A DNA stretch of 64,000 bases, taken from positions 1,364,001-1,428,000 of the forward strand of contig NZ_JAGGLD010000001.1 of assembly GCF_017874255.1 (NCBI RefSeq), given 5' to 3'. Position numbers and translations under genes: made by a program. Source of the DNA: Paenibacillus shirakamiensis. GTDB lineage: Bacteria; Bacillota; Bacilli; Paenibacillales; Paenibacillaceae. Below the pieces are notes generated by a model. It ran no database searches. It saw only the letters and a list, made by a program, of their open reading frames with translations, and was not told the origin of the DNA. Shown one piece after another: positions 53,444-63,308 of this stretch; position 1 is the first letter of the stretch, and every line of letters starts with the position of its first letter.

Positions 53444-54250
53444 GTGAATACATCCTTACTCATCTGTGACTATTCTTATCATGATACAACCTTCATATCC
53501 AGTTATAAAAGTGGACTTACCAACTACCTGTTTCGCTTACAGACGGAAGGCTCTTCTACCGCTTCTTTTCAAGGTCATACCTATCAGCTTCACAGTGGCG
53601 ATCTATTGTTACTTAAGCCCGGAGATGATTACCACTTAAGTGTGGAGGACAATGAAACTGAGCATGGTGGTCGCCTGTCTAGCGGGGATTATTACTTATT
53701 TTGTGAAGGACCTTGGATTGATCAGTGGTGGTATAGCAAAAAACGCTCTTCGGTAAACGCAATCGGTATAGACGATAAATTAATTGGCCTTTGGAGGAAC
53801 CTTCTATTGGAAAAACGAAGAGGCCCCTTGGGCGAGGACCTAGAATTGATGGATTATATGTTAAAAAGCCTCTGTCTCTACATGGACCGAGCTATCATCG
53901 AAAATACTCATAATAATCGCAAGGTCTTCGCTTCTCTTCGTCTCAAACGTTTTGTAGAAGAACATGCAACCGTCACCTTCAAATTGGAGGAAGCTGCGGA
54001 CTATGCTGGACTTAGCTTATCGAGAGCTGTACGGCTTTTCAAAGACAATTATGGAAAAACTATGATTCAATATGCCATTGAAATCCGCTTGAACGCTGCC
54101 GTAGAACGGATGAAATATAGTTCCCTTACCTTAGAAAATATCGCTGAGACATGCGGATTCTCCAGCTATTCTTATTTTCATCGTGTATTTCGTGCCAAAT
54201 TCGGCATGACTCCACTCCACTATCGAGCAAAACATCAAACCAAAAACTAA
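53444..54250 (+). CDS. AraC-family transcriptional regulator
   Basis: A 268-aa regulator. A cupin sugar-sensing N-terminal domain (YQLHSGDLLLLKPGDDYHL near residue 48) is followed by two helix-turn-helix motifs: FKLEEAADYAGLSLSRAVRLF (split as KLEEAADYAGLSLSRAVR) and LENIAETCGFSSYSYFHRVF (about 222-241), the second being the AraC signature. The start is GTG at 53444, 9 bases after GGAGG. It is divergent from the isomerase-dehydrogenase pair and probably controls it. Confidence 0.9.
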   Translation: MNTSLLICDYSYHDTTFISSYKSGLTNYLFRLQTEGSSTASFQGHTYQLHSGDLLLLKPGDDYHLSVEDNETEHGGRLSSGDYYLFCEGPWIDQWWYSKKRSSVNAIGIDDKLIGLWRNLLLEKRRGPLGEDLELMDYMLKSLCLYMDRAIIENTHNNRKVFASLRLKRFVEEHATVTFKLEEAADYAGLSLSRAVRLFKDNYGKTMIQYAIEIRLNAAVERMKYSSLTLENIAETCGFSSYSYFHRVFRAKFGMTPLHYRAKHQTKN

Positions 54251-54279
54251 ACAGTACCTAATGACTTAGATATGAAAAA

Positions 54280-54345
54280 GCCCTGAGAATCATAACCAAC
54301 TGATCCTCCATGTTAAAGATCGATAAGTTGGTCTAACCTCAGGGC
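54280..54345. terminator. Bidirectional terminator between araC-type gene and cysI
   Basis: GCCCTGAG pairs with CTCAGGGC, with an inner ACCAACT/AGTTGGT stem. A run of A before and ATTTTATT after the stem lets it act on both strands, which converge here. Confidence 0.85.
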
Positions 54346-54364
54346 ATTTTATTAATTTATTCCC

Positions 54365-56092
54365 TTATCCTTGAGCATGAAAATCCTGTCCATCGAATGT
54401 CTCGCGAATGTGACCTGCTCGAATCACAAAATCGCCAAAGTGCTCATTTGTGAACCGATCAGACGCATACTGCGCTAACATCGGTTTTAATGATCCAAGA
54501 ATTTCGGATTCCCCGATATTCTCCTTGTATAGCTTATTCAGACGATTCCCTGTATGTCCTCCACCTAAATACATATTATATTTACCAGGTCCCTTACCAA
54601 TAAAAGCAATCTCGGCTAACATGGGACGAGCGCAGCCATTGGGACAACCGGTCATCCGAATCACGATACTTTCTTCTTCAAGCCCTACCTCTTTGAGCAT
54701 AGGATCTATTTTGTCTAGAAGCGTCGGAAGATAACGCTCGGATTCAGCCATAGCAAGGCCACATGTCGGGAAGGATACGCAAGCCATGGAGCTTCTTCTA
54801 AGGGCTGAATAATGCTGCCCATCGGTAAGGCCATATTGTCTAATCAGATTCTCGATGTTTTTCTTTTTGTTAGGACTCACATTGGAGATAATGATATTTT
54901 GATTCGGAGTTAATCGGAAATCTCCGGTATGAATTTTGGCAATTTCTTTGAGCCCAGTCATGAGTAGATAGCTGTCCTCATCTTTTACTCGTCCATTTTG
55001 AACAAATAAATTAAAGTGCCACTTGCCATTACTTCCCTTCACCCAACCATACCGATCTCCATTGTCTTCAAAATGAAATGGTCGCGCAGTCTCCAAGCTC
55101 CATCCAAGTCGTGCGGTGAGCTCTTGTACGAACCAGTCCAATCCTCGGTCATCAATCGTATATTTGAACCGGGCGTGCTTGCGCACAGCTCGATCTCCAT
55201 AATCTCGCTGAATCGTCACCGTTTTCTCAGCAACATCAATGAGCTGCTCTGGTGTACAGAATCCAATGACTTTGGATACTTGTGGATAGGTTTTGGAATC
55301 CCCATGTGACATCCCCATCCCGCCGCCAACCGAGATATTGAATCCTTTCAATTGGCCCTCTTCAACAATCGCAATAAATCCTAGATCTTGGGAGAACACA
55401 TCCACATCATTAGAAGGAGGAACCGCTATACCAATCTTGAACTTACGAGGCAGATAGACTGGACCATAGATAGGCTCTTGCTCCTCATTATCACGGCTAT
55501 CAATAATTTTCTCCCCATCAAGCCATAATTCATGATAAGCACGGGTTCTGGGATCCAGATGATCACTAACTTTGCTAGCCCAATGATATACTTCCGCATG
55601 AATCTCGGATTGAAATGGATTGGGATTGCACATGACATTCCGATTCACGTCTCCGCAAGCAGCAAGTGTGCTTAGTAAGGCATCGTTTACCGCACGAATC
55701 GTATTCTTCAGATCCCACTTCAAAACTCCGTGAAGTTGAAATGATTGGCGTGTTGTCAACCGAATAGTTCCATTCGCATACTTGTGTGCAACTTCATCCA
55801 TCATGAGCCACTGCTCCGGCGTGACCACACCACCCGCAGCTCTAACTCGAAGCATGAACTGATAAGCCGGCTCCAACTTCTGTTTGTGTCGTTCATTCCG
55901 CAGATCACGGTCATCTTGCATATAACTTCCATGATGTTTCATTAGACGGTTATCATCTTCCGGGATGGAACCCGTAATAGGATCTGCCAACGTCTCTAAC
56001 AGACTTCCTCGGAGATACATACTTCTACGTTTGATCTCCTCAACATCACTATGTGGAGCATCCTGTGGGGGATACTTTGGATATTCTTTCAT
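54365..56092 (-). CDS. cysI: Sulfite reductase hemoprotein (beta) subunit
   Basis: A 575-aa siroheme protein that reduces sulfite to sulfide with six electrons from CysJ. The siroheme-binding/cluster Cys motifs are visible: [15 protein letters not shown] (C-x5-C, about residue 440) and [15 protein letters not shown] (C-x3-C, about 485). [15 protein letters not shown] (about 112) and [10 protein letters not shown] (about 155) bind siroheme. The ATG at 56092 is 10 bases after AGGAG. It lies 37 bases after cysJ in the same direction and ends at a terminator. Confidence 0.97.
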   Translation of the reverse strand: MKEYPKYPPQDAPHSDVEEIKRRSMYLRGSLLETLADPITGSIPEDDNRLMKHHGSYMQDDRDLRNERHKQKLEPAYQFMLRVRAAGGVVTPEQWLMMDEVAHKYANGTIRLTTRQSFQLHGVLKWDLKNTIRAVNDALLSTLAACGDVNRNVMCNPNPFQSEIHAEVYHWASKVSDHLDPRTRAYHELWLDGEKIIDSRDNEEQEPIYGPVYLPRKFKIGIAVPPSNDVDVFSQDLGFIAIVEEGQLKGFNISVGGGMGMSHGDSKTYPQVSKVIGFCTPEQLIDVAEKTVTIQRDYGDRAVRKHARFKYTIDDRGLDWFVQELTARLGWSLETARPFHFEDNGDRYGWVKGSNGKWHFNLFVQNGRVKDEDSYLLMTGLKEIAKIHTGDFRLTPNQNIIISNVSPNKKKNIENLIRQYGLTDGQHYSALRRSSMACVSFPTCGLAMAESERYLPTLLDKIDPMLKEVGLEEESIVIRMTGCPNGCARPMLAEIAFIGKGPGKYNMYLGGGHTGNRLNKLYKENIGESEILGSLKPMLAQYASDRFTNEHFGDFVIRAGHIRETFDGQDFHAQG

Positions 56093-56129
56093 TTGTACTA
56101 TTCTCCTCTCCAATCCTTAGCAGGTCAGA

Positions 56130-57989
56130 TTAATAGACATCCCGCTGATAACGTTTTTGCTGTTGCAACTGAGTCAAATAATCTGCTGCTGCTTCGGGAC
56201 TAAGATTACCCTCTTGTTCAAGAATCGTAACTAATGCAGCATGCACGTCATGGGCCATCTTCTTCTCATCCCCGCATACATACAAAGCAGCACCTTCTTG
56301 TAGCCATTGGTATAATTCTTTTGCCTTTTCCAGCATCCGATGCTGTACATACACTTTTTGATCACGATCTCTAGAGAACGCAACATCCATTCGGGTTAAA
56401 GCACCCTCTTTTAGCCAATGCTGCCATTCTGTCTGATAGAGGAAATCTGTAGAGAAGTGTTGATCGCCATAGAATAACCAAGACTTCCCTTGCGCCCCTG
56501 TCTCTTCTCTTTCCCCTATGAACGCACGGAATGGAGCCACCCCAGTACCCGGTCCGATCATGATAATTGGGGTATTCGGGTCCTCAGGTAATTTGAAATT
56601 CGGATTGTGTTGTATATATACAGGAATGGACTCCCCTGATTCAAGACGTTCTGCTAATTGGACAGAACACACCCCATAGCGGTCTCTCCCTTGAAGATCA
56701 TAGCGAACAGTTCTTACTGTGATATGGACCTCATCTGGATTGGATTGAAGACTGCTGGCTATGGAGTATAGTCTTGCAGGAATTTTTCGAAGCAAAGGAA
56801 CCAATTGTTGAGCTGTAACTCCAATTAGACTATGGTCGACAACTAAATCTAATAAATCCCGATCTGCTAAATAATCTCTCAGCTCTTGTTCATGACCCGC
56901 ACTCTGTAATATAGCTAAGGAAGGACTACCCGTAAGCTCTGTAATCTGAGCGAGGAGTGGTTTGGTGAGTACGGTAATCTCAAAATGACGTAATAATGCG
57001 TTACGCAAAAGTTGCTGATCTCCACTTTTGGATACAGGTACTAATTCTTGTGCATTCCAACCTAGAGCTTCAATGAGTTCGTCTACTAGACGTGGATGAT
57101 TCTCAGGATAAATTCCCAAGCTGTCCCCAGGTTGATAGTGAAGGTTAGAGCCTTCTAAAGATAGCTCCACGTGACGTGTCTCTCTTTGGGAACCTCGGCC
57201 ATTGAGATTCAAATTTTGTAACACTTCTGCTTGAAATGGATTCGTTCTTGAAAATTCTGATTCACTCGCTAAAGCACCTGAATCTATGGCTTTCACTTCA
57301 GACAATAAGTCTGCCTGACCTTGACCCAGCGCTAGCAAGACTTTCTCTATCCATTCCCCAGCAGCTTCGTCAAAATCAACATCACAATCGACACGATCTG
57401 CAATTCTATGACCACCCAATTCTTCTAGCCGCTTATCGAAATCTTTACCTGTCTGACAGAAGAATTCATAGGAAGTATCGCCTAGCCCGAGTACAGAATA
57501 ACGAAGATTAGGTAACTGCGGAGCACGTTTGCTGAACAAAAATTCATAGAATGGAATCGCATTATCAGGCGGCTCCCCTTCTCCTTGTGTACTCACCACA
57601 ATCAGAAGGTTCTCTACTTTCTTCAAGTTACCTGTTTTATAACTTCCCATTGAGGATACAGTCACTTCAAAGCCTTGAGCTTCTAATTTTTTTGCAACTT
57701 TTTTGCCTAGAGCATCGCTATTCCCTGTCTGGGATCCGAACACTACGGTTACTGATTTGGATTGTGTAGAAGACTGACTTACAGGTATAGCCGATGCTGC
57801 TGGAGCTGTATCTCCGGCAACTGTGGAACTTAGCACCGCATTCTGATTAGTTCCGATCCCCGCATATTGTATGGCTGCCAAATATCCCCCAAGCCAAATT
57901 CGCTGAGAGTCCACCAGGGTTGGTAGCAGACGATTGAGCAACTCAACTTGCTCCTGATTAAAAGGACTGTTTGTAACTTGAAGTTCCAT
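56130..57989 (-). CDS. cysJ: Sulfite reductase flavoprotein (alpha) subunit
   Basis: A 619-aa diflavin reductase. An N-terminal ~70-residue linker leads to a flavodoxin domain (VFGSQTGNSDALGKK, STQGEGEPPDN, LGLGDTSYEFFC), then FAD and NADPH domains with RLYSIASSLQSNP (about 400), IMIGPGTGVAPFRAFI (about 470) and the terminal aromatic RYQRDVY. It passes NADPH electrons through FAD and FMN to CysI. The ATG at 57989 follows AGGTGG. It is the first gene of cysJI. A leader with tandem repeats precedes it. Confidence 0.96.
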   Translation of the reverse strand: MELQVTNSPFNQEQVELLNRLLPTLVDSQRIWLGGYLAAIQYAGIGTNQNAVLSSTVAGDTAPAASAIPVSQSSTQSKSVTVVFGSQTGNSDALGKKVAKKLEAQGFEVTVSSMGSYKTGNLKKVENLLIVVSTQGEGEPPDNAIPFYEFLFSKRAPQLPNLRYSVLGLGDTSYEFFCQTGKDFDKRLEELGGHRIADRVDCDVDFDEAAGEWIEKVLLALGQGQADLLSEVKAIDSGALASESEFSRTNPFQAEVLQNLNLNGRGSQRETRHVELSLEGSNLHYQPGDSLGIYPENHPRLVDELIEALGWNAQELVPVSKSGDQQLLRNALLRHFEITVLTKPLLAQITELTGSPSLAILQSAGHEQELRDYLADRDLLDLVVDHSLIGVTAQQLVPLLRKIPARLYSIASSLQSNPDEVHITVRTVRYDLQGRDRYGVCSVQLAERLESGESIPVYIQHNPNFKLPEDPNTPIIMIGPGTGVAPFRAFIGEREETGAQGKSWLFYGDQHFSTDFLYQTEWQHWLKEGALTRMDVAFSRDRDQKVYVQHRMLEKAKELYQWLQEGAALYVCGDEKKMAHDVHAALVTILEQEGNLSPEAAADYLTQLQQQKRYQRDVY

Positions 57990-58013
57990 CGATATCCACC
58001 TCACCTAGCCTGC

Positions 58014-58075
58014 ATTAATTTTAATTCCCATTAATTTTAATTCCCATTATTTTTATCGACATTATTTTTATACTC
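58014..58075. repeat. Tandem repeat in the cysJI leader
   Basis: Two exact 16-base units (attaattttaattccc at 58014-58029 and 58030-58045) are followed by two degenerate 15-base units (attatttttatcgac, attatttttatactc). The array lies between the likely cysJI promoter and the ribosome site. Confidence 0.85.
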
Positions 58076-58080
58076 TCTTG

Positions 58081-58109
58081 AACCTACCATAGCCAATTCA
58101 TAGGGTCAA
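58081..58109 (-). promoter_or_regulatory. Probable cysJI promoter
   Basis: On the minus strand TTGACC (58109-58104), a 17-base spacer and TAGGTT (58086-58081). The -10 is a weak match, which would suit an activator-dependent gene such as a CysL-type target; the activator is inference. Confidence 0.45.
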
Positions 58110-58184
58110 TTAGAATGATCTTATAGGAACAATCAGGATTCATTATAAAAGGATGCACTTCTTCTGATTTTACGCCATAAAAAA

Positions 58185-58220
58185 AGGATTTCCCTATAGG
58201 CAAAATGCCCTGAGGAAACC
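58185..58220 (-). terminator. Terminator of the flavoprotein-ferredoxin operon
   Basis: An imperfect stem pairs GGTTTCC with GGAAATCC and TGCC with GGC around a short A-rich loop. TTTTTTT follows on the minus strand. It lies 20 bases after the ferredoxin stop. Confidence 0.85.
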
Positions 58221-58239
58221 CGACTGTACAGGTACTATT

Positions 58240-58584
58240 TTAACTCCCGCGATGTTGCGCAGTGAATACTTCAAAAAATGGTGTAGTATCTCGTTCTGCC
58301 ATAGTTGCTTTTTCCTGAGTTCCCCAGCCTATTTCAAATCGCCAGCTTCCTAGTAAGCCAGAACGAATTAATTCCTTTTCATCGACTTCAATATGAAGAT
58401 CCGCATAAGGCGCGACATATAATGCATCCACAGGGCAATAAGCTTCGCACATGAAGCAGGTTTGACAATCTTCCTTACGAGCTATCAGTGGAAGACGATC
58501 CACCATATCGAACACATTCGTCGGGCATACCTTCACACATAACTTACATCCAACACAGCGATCCGCACTAATGAGTTCAATCAT
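58240..58584 (-). CDS. 4Fe-4S ferredoxin (AprB-like), downstream copy
   Basis: A 114-aa protein with two [4Fe-4S] cluster motifs in the first half: CVGCKLCVKVCP (about residue 9) and CQTCFMCEAYCP (about 40). The second half, ~60 residues, is not cluster-binding and carries DLHIEVDEKELIRSG and GWGTQEKA. This layout is that of the small subunit of adenylylsulfate-reductase-like complexes. Its ATG overlaps the upstream flavoprotein stop by 4 bases, so they should form one complex. Confidence 0.88.
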   Translation of the reverse strand: MIELISADRCVGCKLCVKVCPTNVFDMVDRLPLIARKEDCQTCFMCEAYCPVDALYVAPYADLHIEVDEKELIRSGLLGSWRFEIGWGTQEKATMAERDTTPFFEVFTAQHRGS

Positions 58585-60191
58585 ATGGCCCTCTCCTCTC
58601 TCAGAAGAGATAGCTCATGTGCATGAGGGACACTTTCTGTACGAATATTTATTTTCTCAATCCCCGATACCAATAGACGATGGGTCTGATACGGGTCCAT
58701 TTCTGGATAGTCCGCCAATTGTTGCAGTCCCCGACTTTCCTTGCGCGCTAAAGCGGCTGTATACATCCACCTGCCTACCATGAGCATAGCTGCTGCTTCC
58801 CTAGTCTGCACTTTACCTTGCACAGTTGAAGGGGGTGTTGCTTTTAGGTACGGCACTAGCGCATGCAATCGCTCAAGCGCAGAAGATAGGACAGATATAC
58901 TTCGAAAATAATTAATGTGCAAAGGTAGAATCTCAGCTTGAATAGAACTTATTAATGGTCTAATCTCCAATGTATCTGTAGATTCTACACCCGCGGGTAG
59001 CCCATACTGTCCTGCTGCGGTCGGCTTCCGCTGGTCTGCTCTGCTTGACTGTGCTAGCGCATATTTTGCGGCTCCTGCTCCTGCCCAAGTTCCGCTGCAC
59101 ATCGCCCACGAAGCATTATAAGCACCGCCTCCAGAAATTGCTCCGGTCACTTTTTCTCTCGATGCAGCATCACCGGCAGCATATAGTCCGGGCACTGTGG
59201 TCGAACATTCCTTATTCATAAGACGTAATCCACCTGTCCCCCGCATAGTTCCTTCGTAGCGCAGAGTTAAAGGGAACTTTTGCTCGAACGGATCTATCCC
59301 TGCACGTTCTAAAGGCATAAAAAATATCGGATGGGCCCGGCGTAAAAACTCTCGTTTATGAGCGGTATTAGCCAGATCCATTTTGGCATACACTGGACCT
59401 TTCATTAAGAGCTCAGGAATACTCGAAAAAGTACGTTCTCCCTGTAGTAAAGGCTGATCCTCAGCATCGTACAAGGTTGACCATGCTAGCATACGCCCCC
59501 GCGTTACCGTTCCATCTGCGAAACTCGGAGCATACTGACGACTAAATTCCATCCCGGAGAGTTCAGCACCTATTTCAGAAGACATCAGCAATCCTTCCCC
59601 GGTGAGTACATTGCAGCCCAAGCCTTTACTGAGAAATGCACATCCACCTGTAGCCACGATTACCGCATTGGCTTGCACTAACCACTCTTTACCGCTTAGA
59701 CGATCGATTCCTCTTGCTCCCGCAACACCATGTTCATCATGGATCAGTTCCAATGCTGGAGACTGATCCCAGATCTTCACTCCTGCTTTGCGTACTACCT
59801 TGCGCATCAATGCCATATATTCTGGACCCTGTAGATGCGTTCGAAGGGGTGTTCCATCCTGATCTTTAGGGAAAGGATATCCCCACTGTTCAATCTGTTC
59901 AAGATTTTGCTCGACCTGATCGAGGACACGGTGAATCCATGCATTTTCTGATAAATATCCTCCTGCCCTTAATCGTTGCTGAACTGCTTCTTCTCGAAGG
60001 CGTGCCACAGGAGGAATGACAAGTAGCGTTGTACCTCCTGGAGCCGTTGCTCCACTCGTTCCAAGATAGCCTTTATCGGCTAATAGAACAGTAGCTCCTT
60101 GAGAAGCCGCACTCCATGCCGACCAAGCTCCTGCTGGTCCTCCACCAAGAACTAGGACATCTACGCATAGGCGTTTCTCATTTAGTGACAT
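58581..60191 (-). CDS. FAD-dependent AprA/FrdA-like flavoprotein, intact copy
   Basis: A 536-aa flavoprotein of the fumarate reductase/succinate dehydrogenase/APS reductase superfamily. The FAD dinucleotide motif is VLVLGGGPAGAWSAWSAAS (about residue 13), then GTSGATAPGG, ATGGCAFLSKGLGCNVLTGEG (split as ATGGCAFLSKGLGCNVLTG, about 190) and the second FAD contact GLYAAGDAASREKVTGA (about 345). The C-terminal helical part resembles APS-reductase-like large subunits. The ATG at 60191 follows GAGGAGG. Its stop overlaps the ferredoxin start. A paralogue lies 1.5 kb upstream. The reaction is unknown, but the setting points to sulfur or organosulfur chemistry. Confidence 0.85.
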   Translation of the reverse strand: MSLNEKRLCVDVLVLGGGPAGAWSAWSAASQGATVLLADKGYLGTSGATAPGGTTLLVIPPVARLREEAVQQRLRAGGYLSENAWIHRVLDQVEQNLEQIEQWGYPFPKDQDGTPLRTHLQGPEYMALMRKVVRKAGVKIWDQSPALELIHDEHGVAGARGIDRLSGKEWLVQANAVIVATGGCAFLSKGLGCNVLTGEGLLMSSEIGAELSGMEFSRQYAPSFADGTVTRGRMLAWSTLYDAEDQPLLQGERTFSSIPELLMKGPVYAKMDLANTAHKREFLRRAHPIFFMPLERAGIDPFEQKFPLTLRYEGTMRGTGGLRLMNKECSTTVPGLYAAGDAASREKVTGAISGGGAYNASWAMCSGTWAGAGAAKYALAQSSRADQRKPTAAGQYGLPAGVESTDTLEIRPLISSIQAEILPLHINYFRSISVLSSALERLHALVPYLKATPPSTVQGKVQTREAAAMLMVGRWMYTAALARKESRGLQQLADYPEMDPYQTHRLLVSGIEKINIRTESVPHAHELSLLREERAI

Positions 60192-60249
60192 GGGTTGCCT
60201 CCTCTGCATTCCAATACGACTCAGCCTAGTCTTTTAATACACAGGTCAT

Positions 60250-61289
60250 TTACTTTAGCTGCCAATCTTTAATATTAAAATCCCTTCTAGCTAATTTCTC
60301 TTTTACAAGAAAATTTTTGGTTCCTTCTAACCGTTTCAGCCCATCCTCGGAAAAGGCCGTATCTTTAATTTCATTAATTGGATTTACTTTTTTAGCTAAC
60401 TCAGATGTAGTGTTACCCAACGTTGCAAGAAAAGCATAATATTCATCAGGATGTTGCTTTAGATCTGCTAAAGCTTTTTCTCGTGCGGCATTCCATATCG
60501 CAGGGAAATCGGGGAATTTGGCAAGATAGTCTTTAGATACTACGGTAGCGCTTGTTCCCAACAGACTCGGATGCTTCGATGCATCATCCAGATAAGGGTA
60601 GCCTTGTGCGATAAGTTTGAGGGCAGGTACACCTAAATTTGTGGTAGCATCAATGTCTCCTCTTGCAAGTGCTGCTGTAGCATCAGGAATAAGCATATGA
60701 ACTAATTTATAATCTGTAATTCCCTCTTCTTGCAGCAGACCCACTACATACCGATGCATGAATGAACCTTTTTGAATCGCAATCGTCTTTCCTTGTAAAT
60801 CCTTGATGCTGATTGGTCCTTTTTTCTTACCAATTAAATAGCCAATGCTATTGGTAGAAGATTGAGAGATAAGACGAGTCTTAGCCCCGGAGGCATATGC
60901 AATGATAGCAGGGGTATCCCCCAGACTCCCACATCCAATCGTCCACTAATTAGTGACTCGGTTTGATCAGGACCGTTAGGGAAGCCGGTGAGCTGCACTT
61001 CCGTTATGCCATGCTTTTTTAGCTCCCTTTGCATAATGCCCTTATAAAAGCCCCACCCCTCCGCTCCTCCAGGCAAATTCAGCTTGTTGGACCCGATAAA
61101 TCCATAGTGCAGCACCTTGGGTGTGTTACCTGCAGCTTGAACTATACTATTATTGCTCCCTGAATCAGAACCCGCTTGATTGCTGCAAGCCTGAAGCATC
61201 AGCATTACAATTCCAATAAGTACTATACCCATGAAAAAATGGTTATGTGGTTTTGACTGGTCATCATTTACTTTGCTTAATCTGTTCAA
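60250..61289 (-). pseudogene. SsuA-like substrate-binding lipoprotein, frameshifted
   Basis: Two frames together give one ~346-aa binding protein of the SsuA/NrtA/TauA family. The N-terminal part (TTG start 61289, GGGGGAG before it) has a signal peptide with lipobox LMLQA-C and runs to GRLDVGVWG. Reading then shifts; the correct continuation TPAIIAYASGAKTRLIS lies in another frame and leads through KDLQGKTIAIQKGSF into the second frame ending at 60250. A single missing G in the run at 60918-60922 explains it (five G where six are needed). One base restores the whole protein, so assembly error or a recent mutation is more likely than old decay. Confidence 0.85.
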
Positions 61290-61346
61290 CTTAATATCTC
61301 CCCCTTTACTTGGACGAACAAATAAAGATCCAACCCTCTCAGGTAG

Positions 61347-61679
61347 TTAAAAAATAGTTTTTAATGATAACTGGTACATAAAATCATGACTTGCAACCGG
61401 CTCTCTCCCTTTCCCCCAACCTACTTTCTCGCGGTAGCCTCCCAAAAGCCCCAGCTGCTGAACGTGTAATTCAGTAACACCCGTCAATTTTTCTGGATCA
61501 GGATCTACATATATCGCATCAACAGGGCAGTATAACTCGCACATGAAGCATGTCTGACAATCACTTTGCCTAGCCAAACTAGGTACTCCATCCACATTTC
61601 GATCAAATACATTGGTAGGGCAGACGTTCACACACTGATTGCACTCAATGCACCGGCTCCTACTTAGGATCTCAATCAT
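61347..61679 (-). CDS. 4Fe-4S ferredoxin (AprB-like), upstream copy
   Basis: A 110-aa protein with two [4Fe-4S] motifs, CIECNQCVNVCP (about residue 11) and CQTCFMCELYCP (about 42), and a C-terminal tail with ELHVQQLGLLGG and GWGKGREP. It parallels the downstream copy closely. The ATG at 61679 is 8 bases after AAGGG and overlaps the end of the upstream flavoprotein frame by 4 bases. Confidence 0.88.
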   Translation of the reverse strand: MIEILSRSRCIECNQCVNVCPTNVFDRNVDGVPSLARQSDCQTCFMCELYCPVDAIYVDPDPEKLTGVTELHVQQLGLLGGYREKVGWGKGREPVASHDFMYQLSLKTIF

Positions 61680-63282
61680 AATAAAATCCCTTCTTTCTCC
61701 CTGTGCTGTGTCTTTACCCAAATCTGATCTAGTCCGCCAGTGACCAGACGATGGTGCTGCGTAGAATCAGTCTGGAGATAATCTTCTCTTTTATGCATTC
61801 CTCTTGATTCAGTGCGGGTGCGAGCGGCATTGTACATCCAGCGTGCTGTAGCTGTCATTGCCATAGCTTCTCTTGCCTTAACTCCCTCAGACGAACGTTC
61901 TATATGATTATTTCGTTGTTCCTTCCACAGCTCATCTAATCTATGAAGTGAAGAGGTTAATCCAAGCTCTGTACGAAATAAGTTGATGTGAAAAGGCTTT
62001 ACTTCTGCCTGAATGGCTGAAGTATACTCCGCAGTGTGTGTACGCTCTGCTATGTGAGAGGTAGATTGTGTTAGTACCGACGTAGATAATCCTACGGGAT
62101 GACGATGAATAGCTTTATTCCCGAGACTTAGGGCGAATTGTGCAGCCCTTCCCCTGCGAAGGAACCTGAGGACATAGCCCATGCAGCATTATGACTGCCC
62201 CCGCCCGTAAAGCCACCGCAGATCAACTCCCGAGTAGCAGCGTCCCCAGCTGCGTACAGACCTGGAACTTCCGTTCCACATGAAGTATTGGTAATATGAA
62301 TTCCGCCTGTGCCACGGACTGTTCCTTCTAATCTTAAAGTGATAGGAAACGCATCCGTGAATGGGTCGATGCCCATCCGATCAAAGGGAAGAAAAAAATT
62401 GGTCTGTGCCACTCTCAGAAGAGGTCTTAGATCCTCTGAAGCCTTATCTAATCTCGCATATACTTGTCTACCTTCTTGTAGATGTCTTGCTATAACGGTA
62501 CGTCCTTGCTTTGAACCAGCACCCTCGATCAGCGTTCCATCTTCAAAGTAGAAATTAGCGTAGCTATAATATGCTGTTTTCGTTACTGAGGAGAAGGTGG
62601 GGCTAATAGCATACGCATTTGAAAATTCCATGCCAGATAAGCTGGCTCCCGCTTCTGCAGCGAATAAATATCCATCCCCAGTTAGCACGTTACACCCAAG
62701 AGCATTGCTTAAGAATGCACAACCTCCCGTTGCAATTACTACTGCACCCGCCTGCACACTCCACAGCTCTCCCGTCTGAGTGCGAACGCCAGTGGCACCC
62801 GCCACTCCATACTCATCCGCTAACAATTCAAGAGCCGGGCTATGATCCAAAATCTTCACGCCAGCTTTCTTGATAAGCTTACGCATTAATTTCATATATT
62901 CCGGTCCTTGCAGTCCCCGTCGATGCGGCTGACCCTGTTCATTCACCGGAAAAGGATATCCAAGTATACTCAGCCTGTTCATATTCTCATAAGTCTGCTG
63001 CAGTACTCTATCCATCCACGAATGTTCCGCTAGCTCGCCACCTAATCTAAAGCGACTAGCTTTGGCCTCATCTCGAAATTCCTGATCCGGCTTCACATAC
63101 CATACTCCTGTACCTGAAGGAGCTGTGGCTCCGCTAGAGCCACAGTACCCTTTATCGACCAGAATCACCTTGGCTCCTTTAGCTGAAGCGGTCAGGGCTG
63201 CCCACGTACCCGCAGGTCCTCCCCCAATAATAAGTACATCGGCAGCTAAGTCTAAGGATCCTTTGTAAGCTAATGCGTGCAT
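61676..63282 (-). pseudogene. AprA/FrdA-like flavoprotein, upstream copy, frameshifted
   Basis: Paralogue of the intact flavoprotein. The first frame (ATG 63282 after AAGGAG) has the FAD motif VLIIGGGPAGTWAALTASA and runs intact to SGSFAGEG, where reading runs into a stop at 62128. The rest continues in another frame (AAQFALSLGNKAIHRHPVG) to 61676. One missing G in the run at 62146-62148 (three G where four are needed) accounts for it, giving ~535 aa if repaired. The alignment with the intact copy shows no other loss. As with the neighbouring binding protein, an assembly error is possible. Confidence 0.85.
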
Positions 63283-63308
63283 ATGCCAGCTCCTTTTCTT
63301 TCATTCTT

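Noticed and set aside
53444-54250. AraC gene as part of the cysJI region
   Set aside because: It converges on cysI with a terminator between them and faces the isomerase/dehydrogenase pair.
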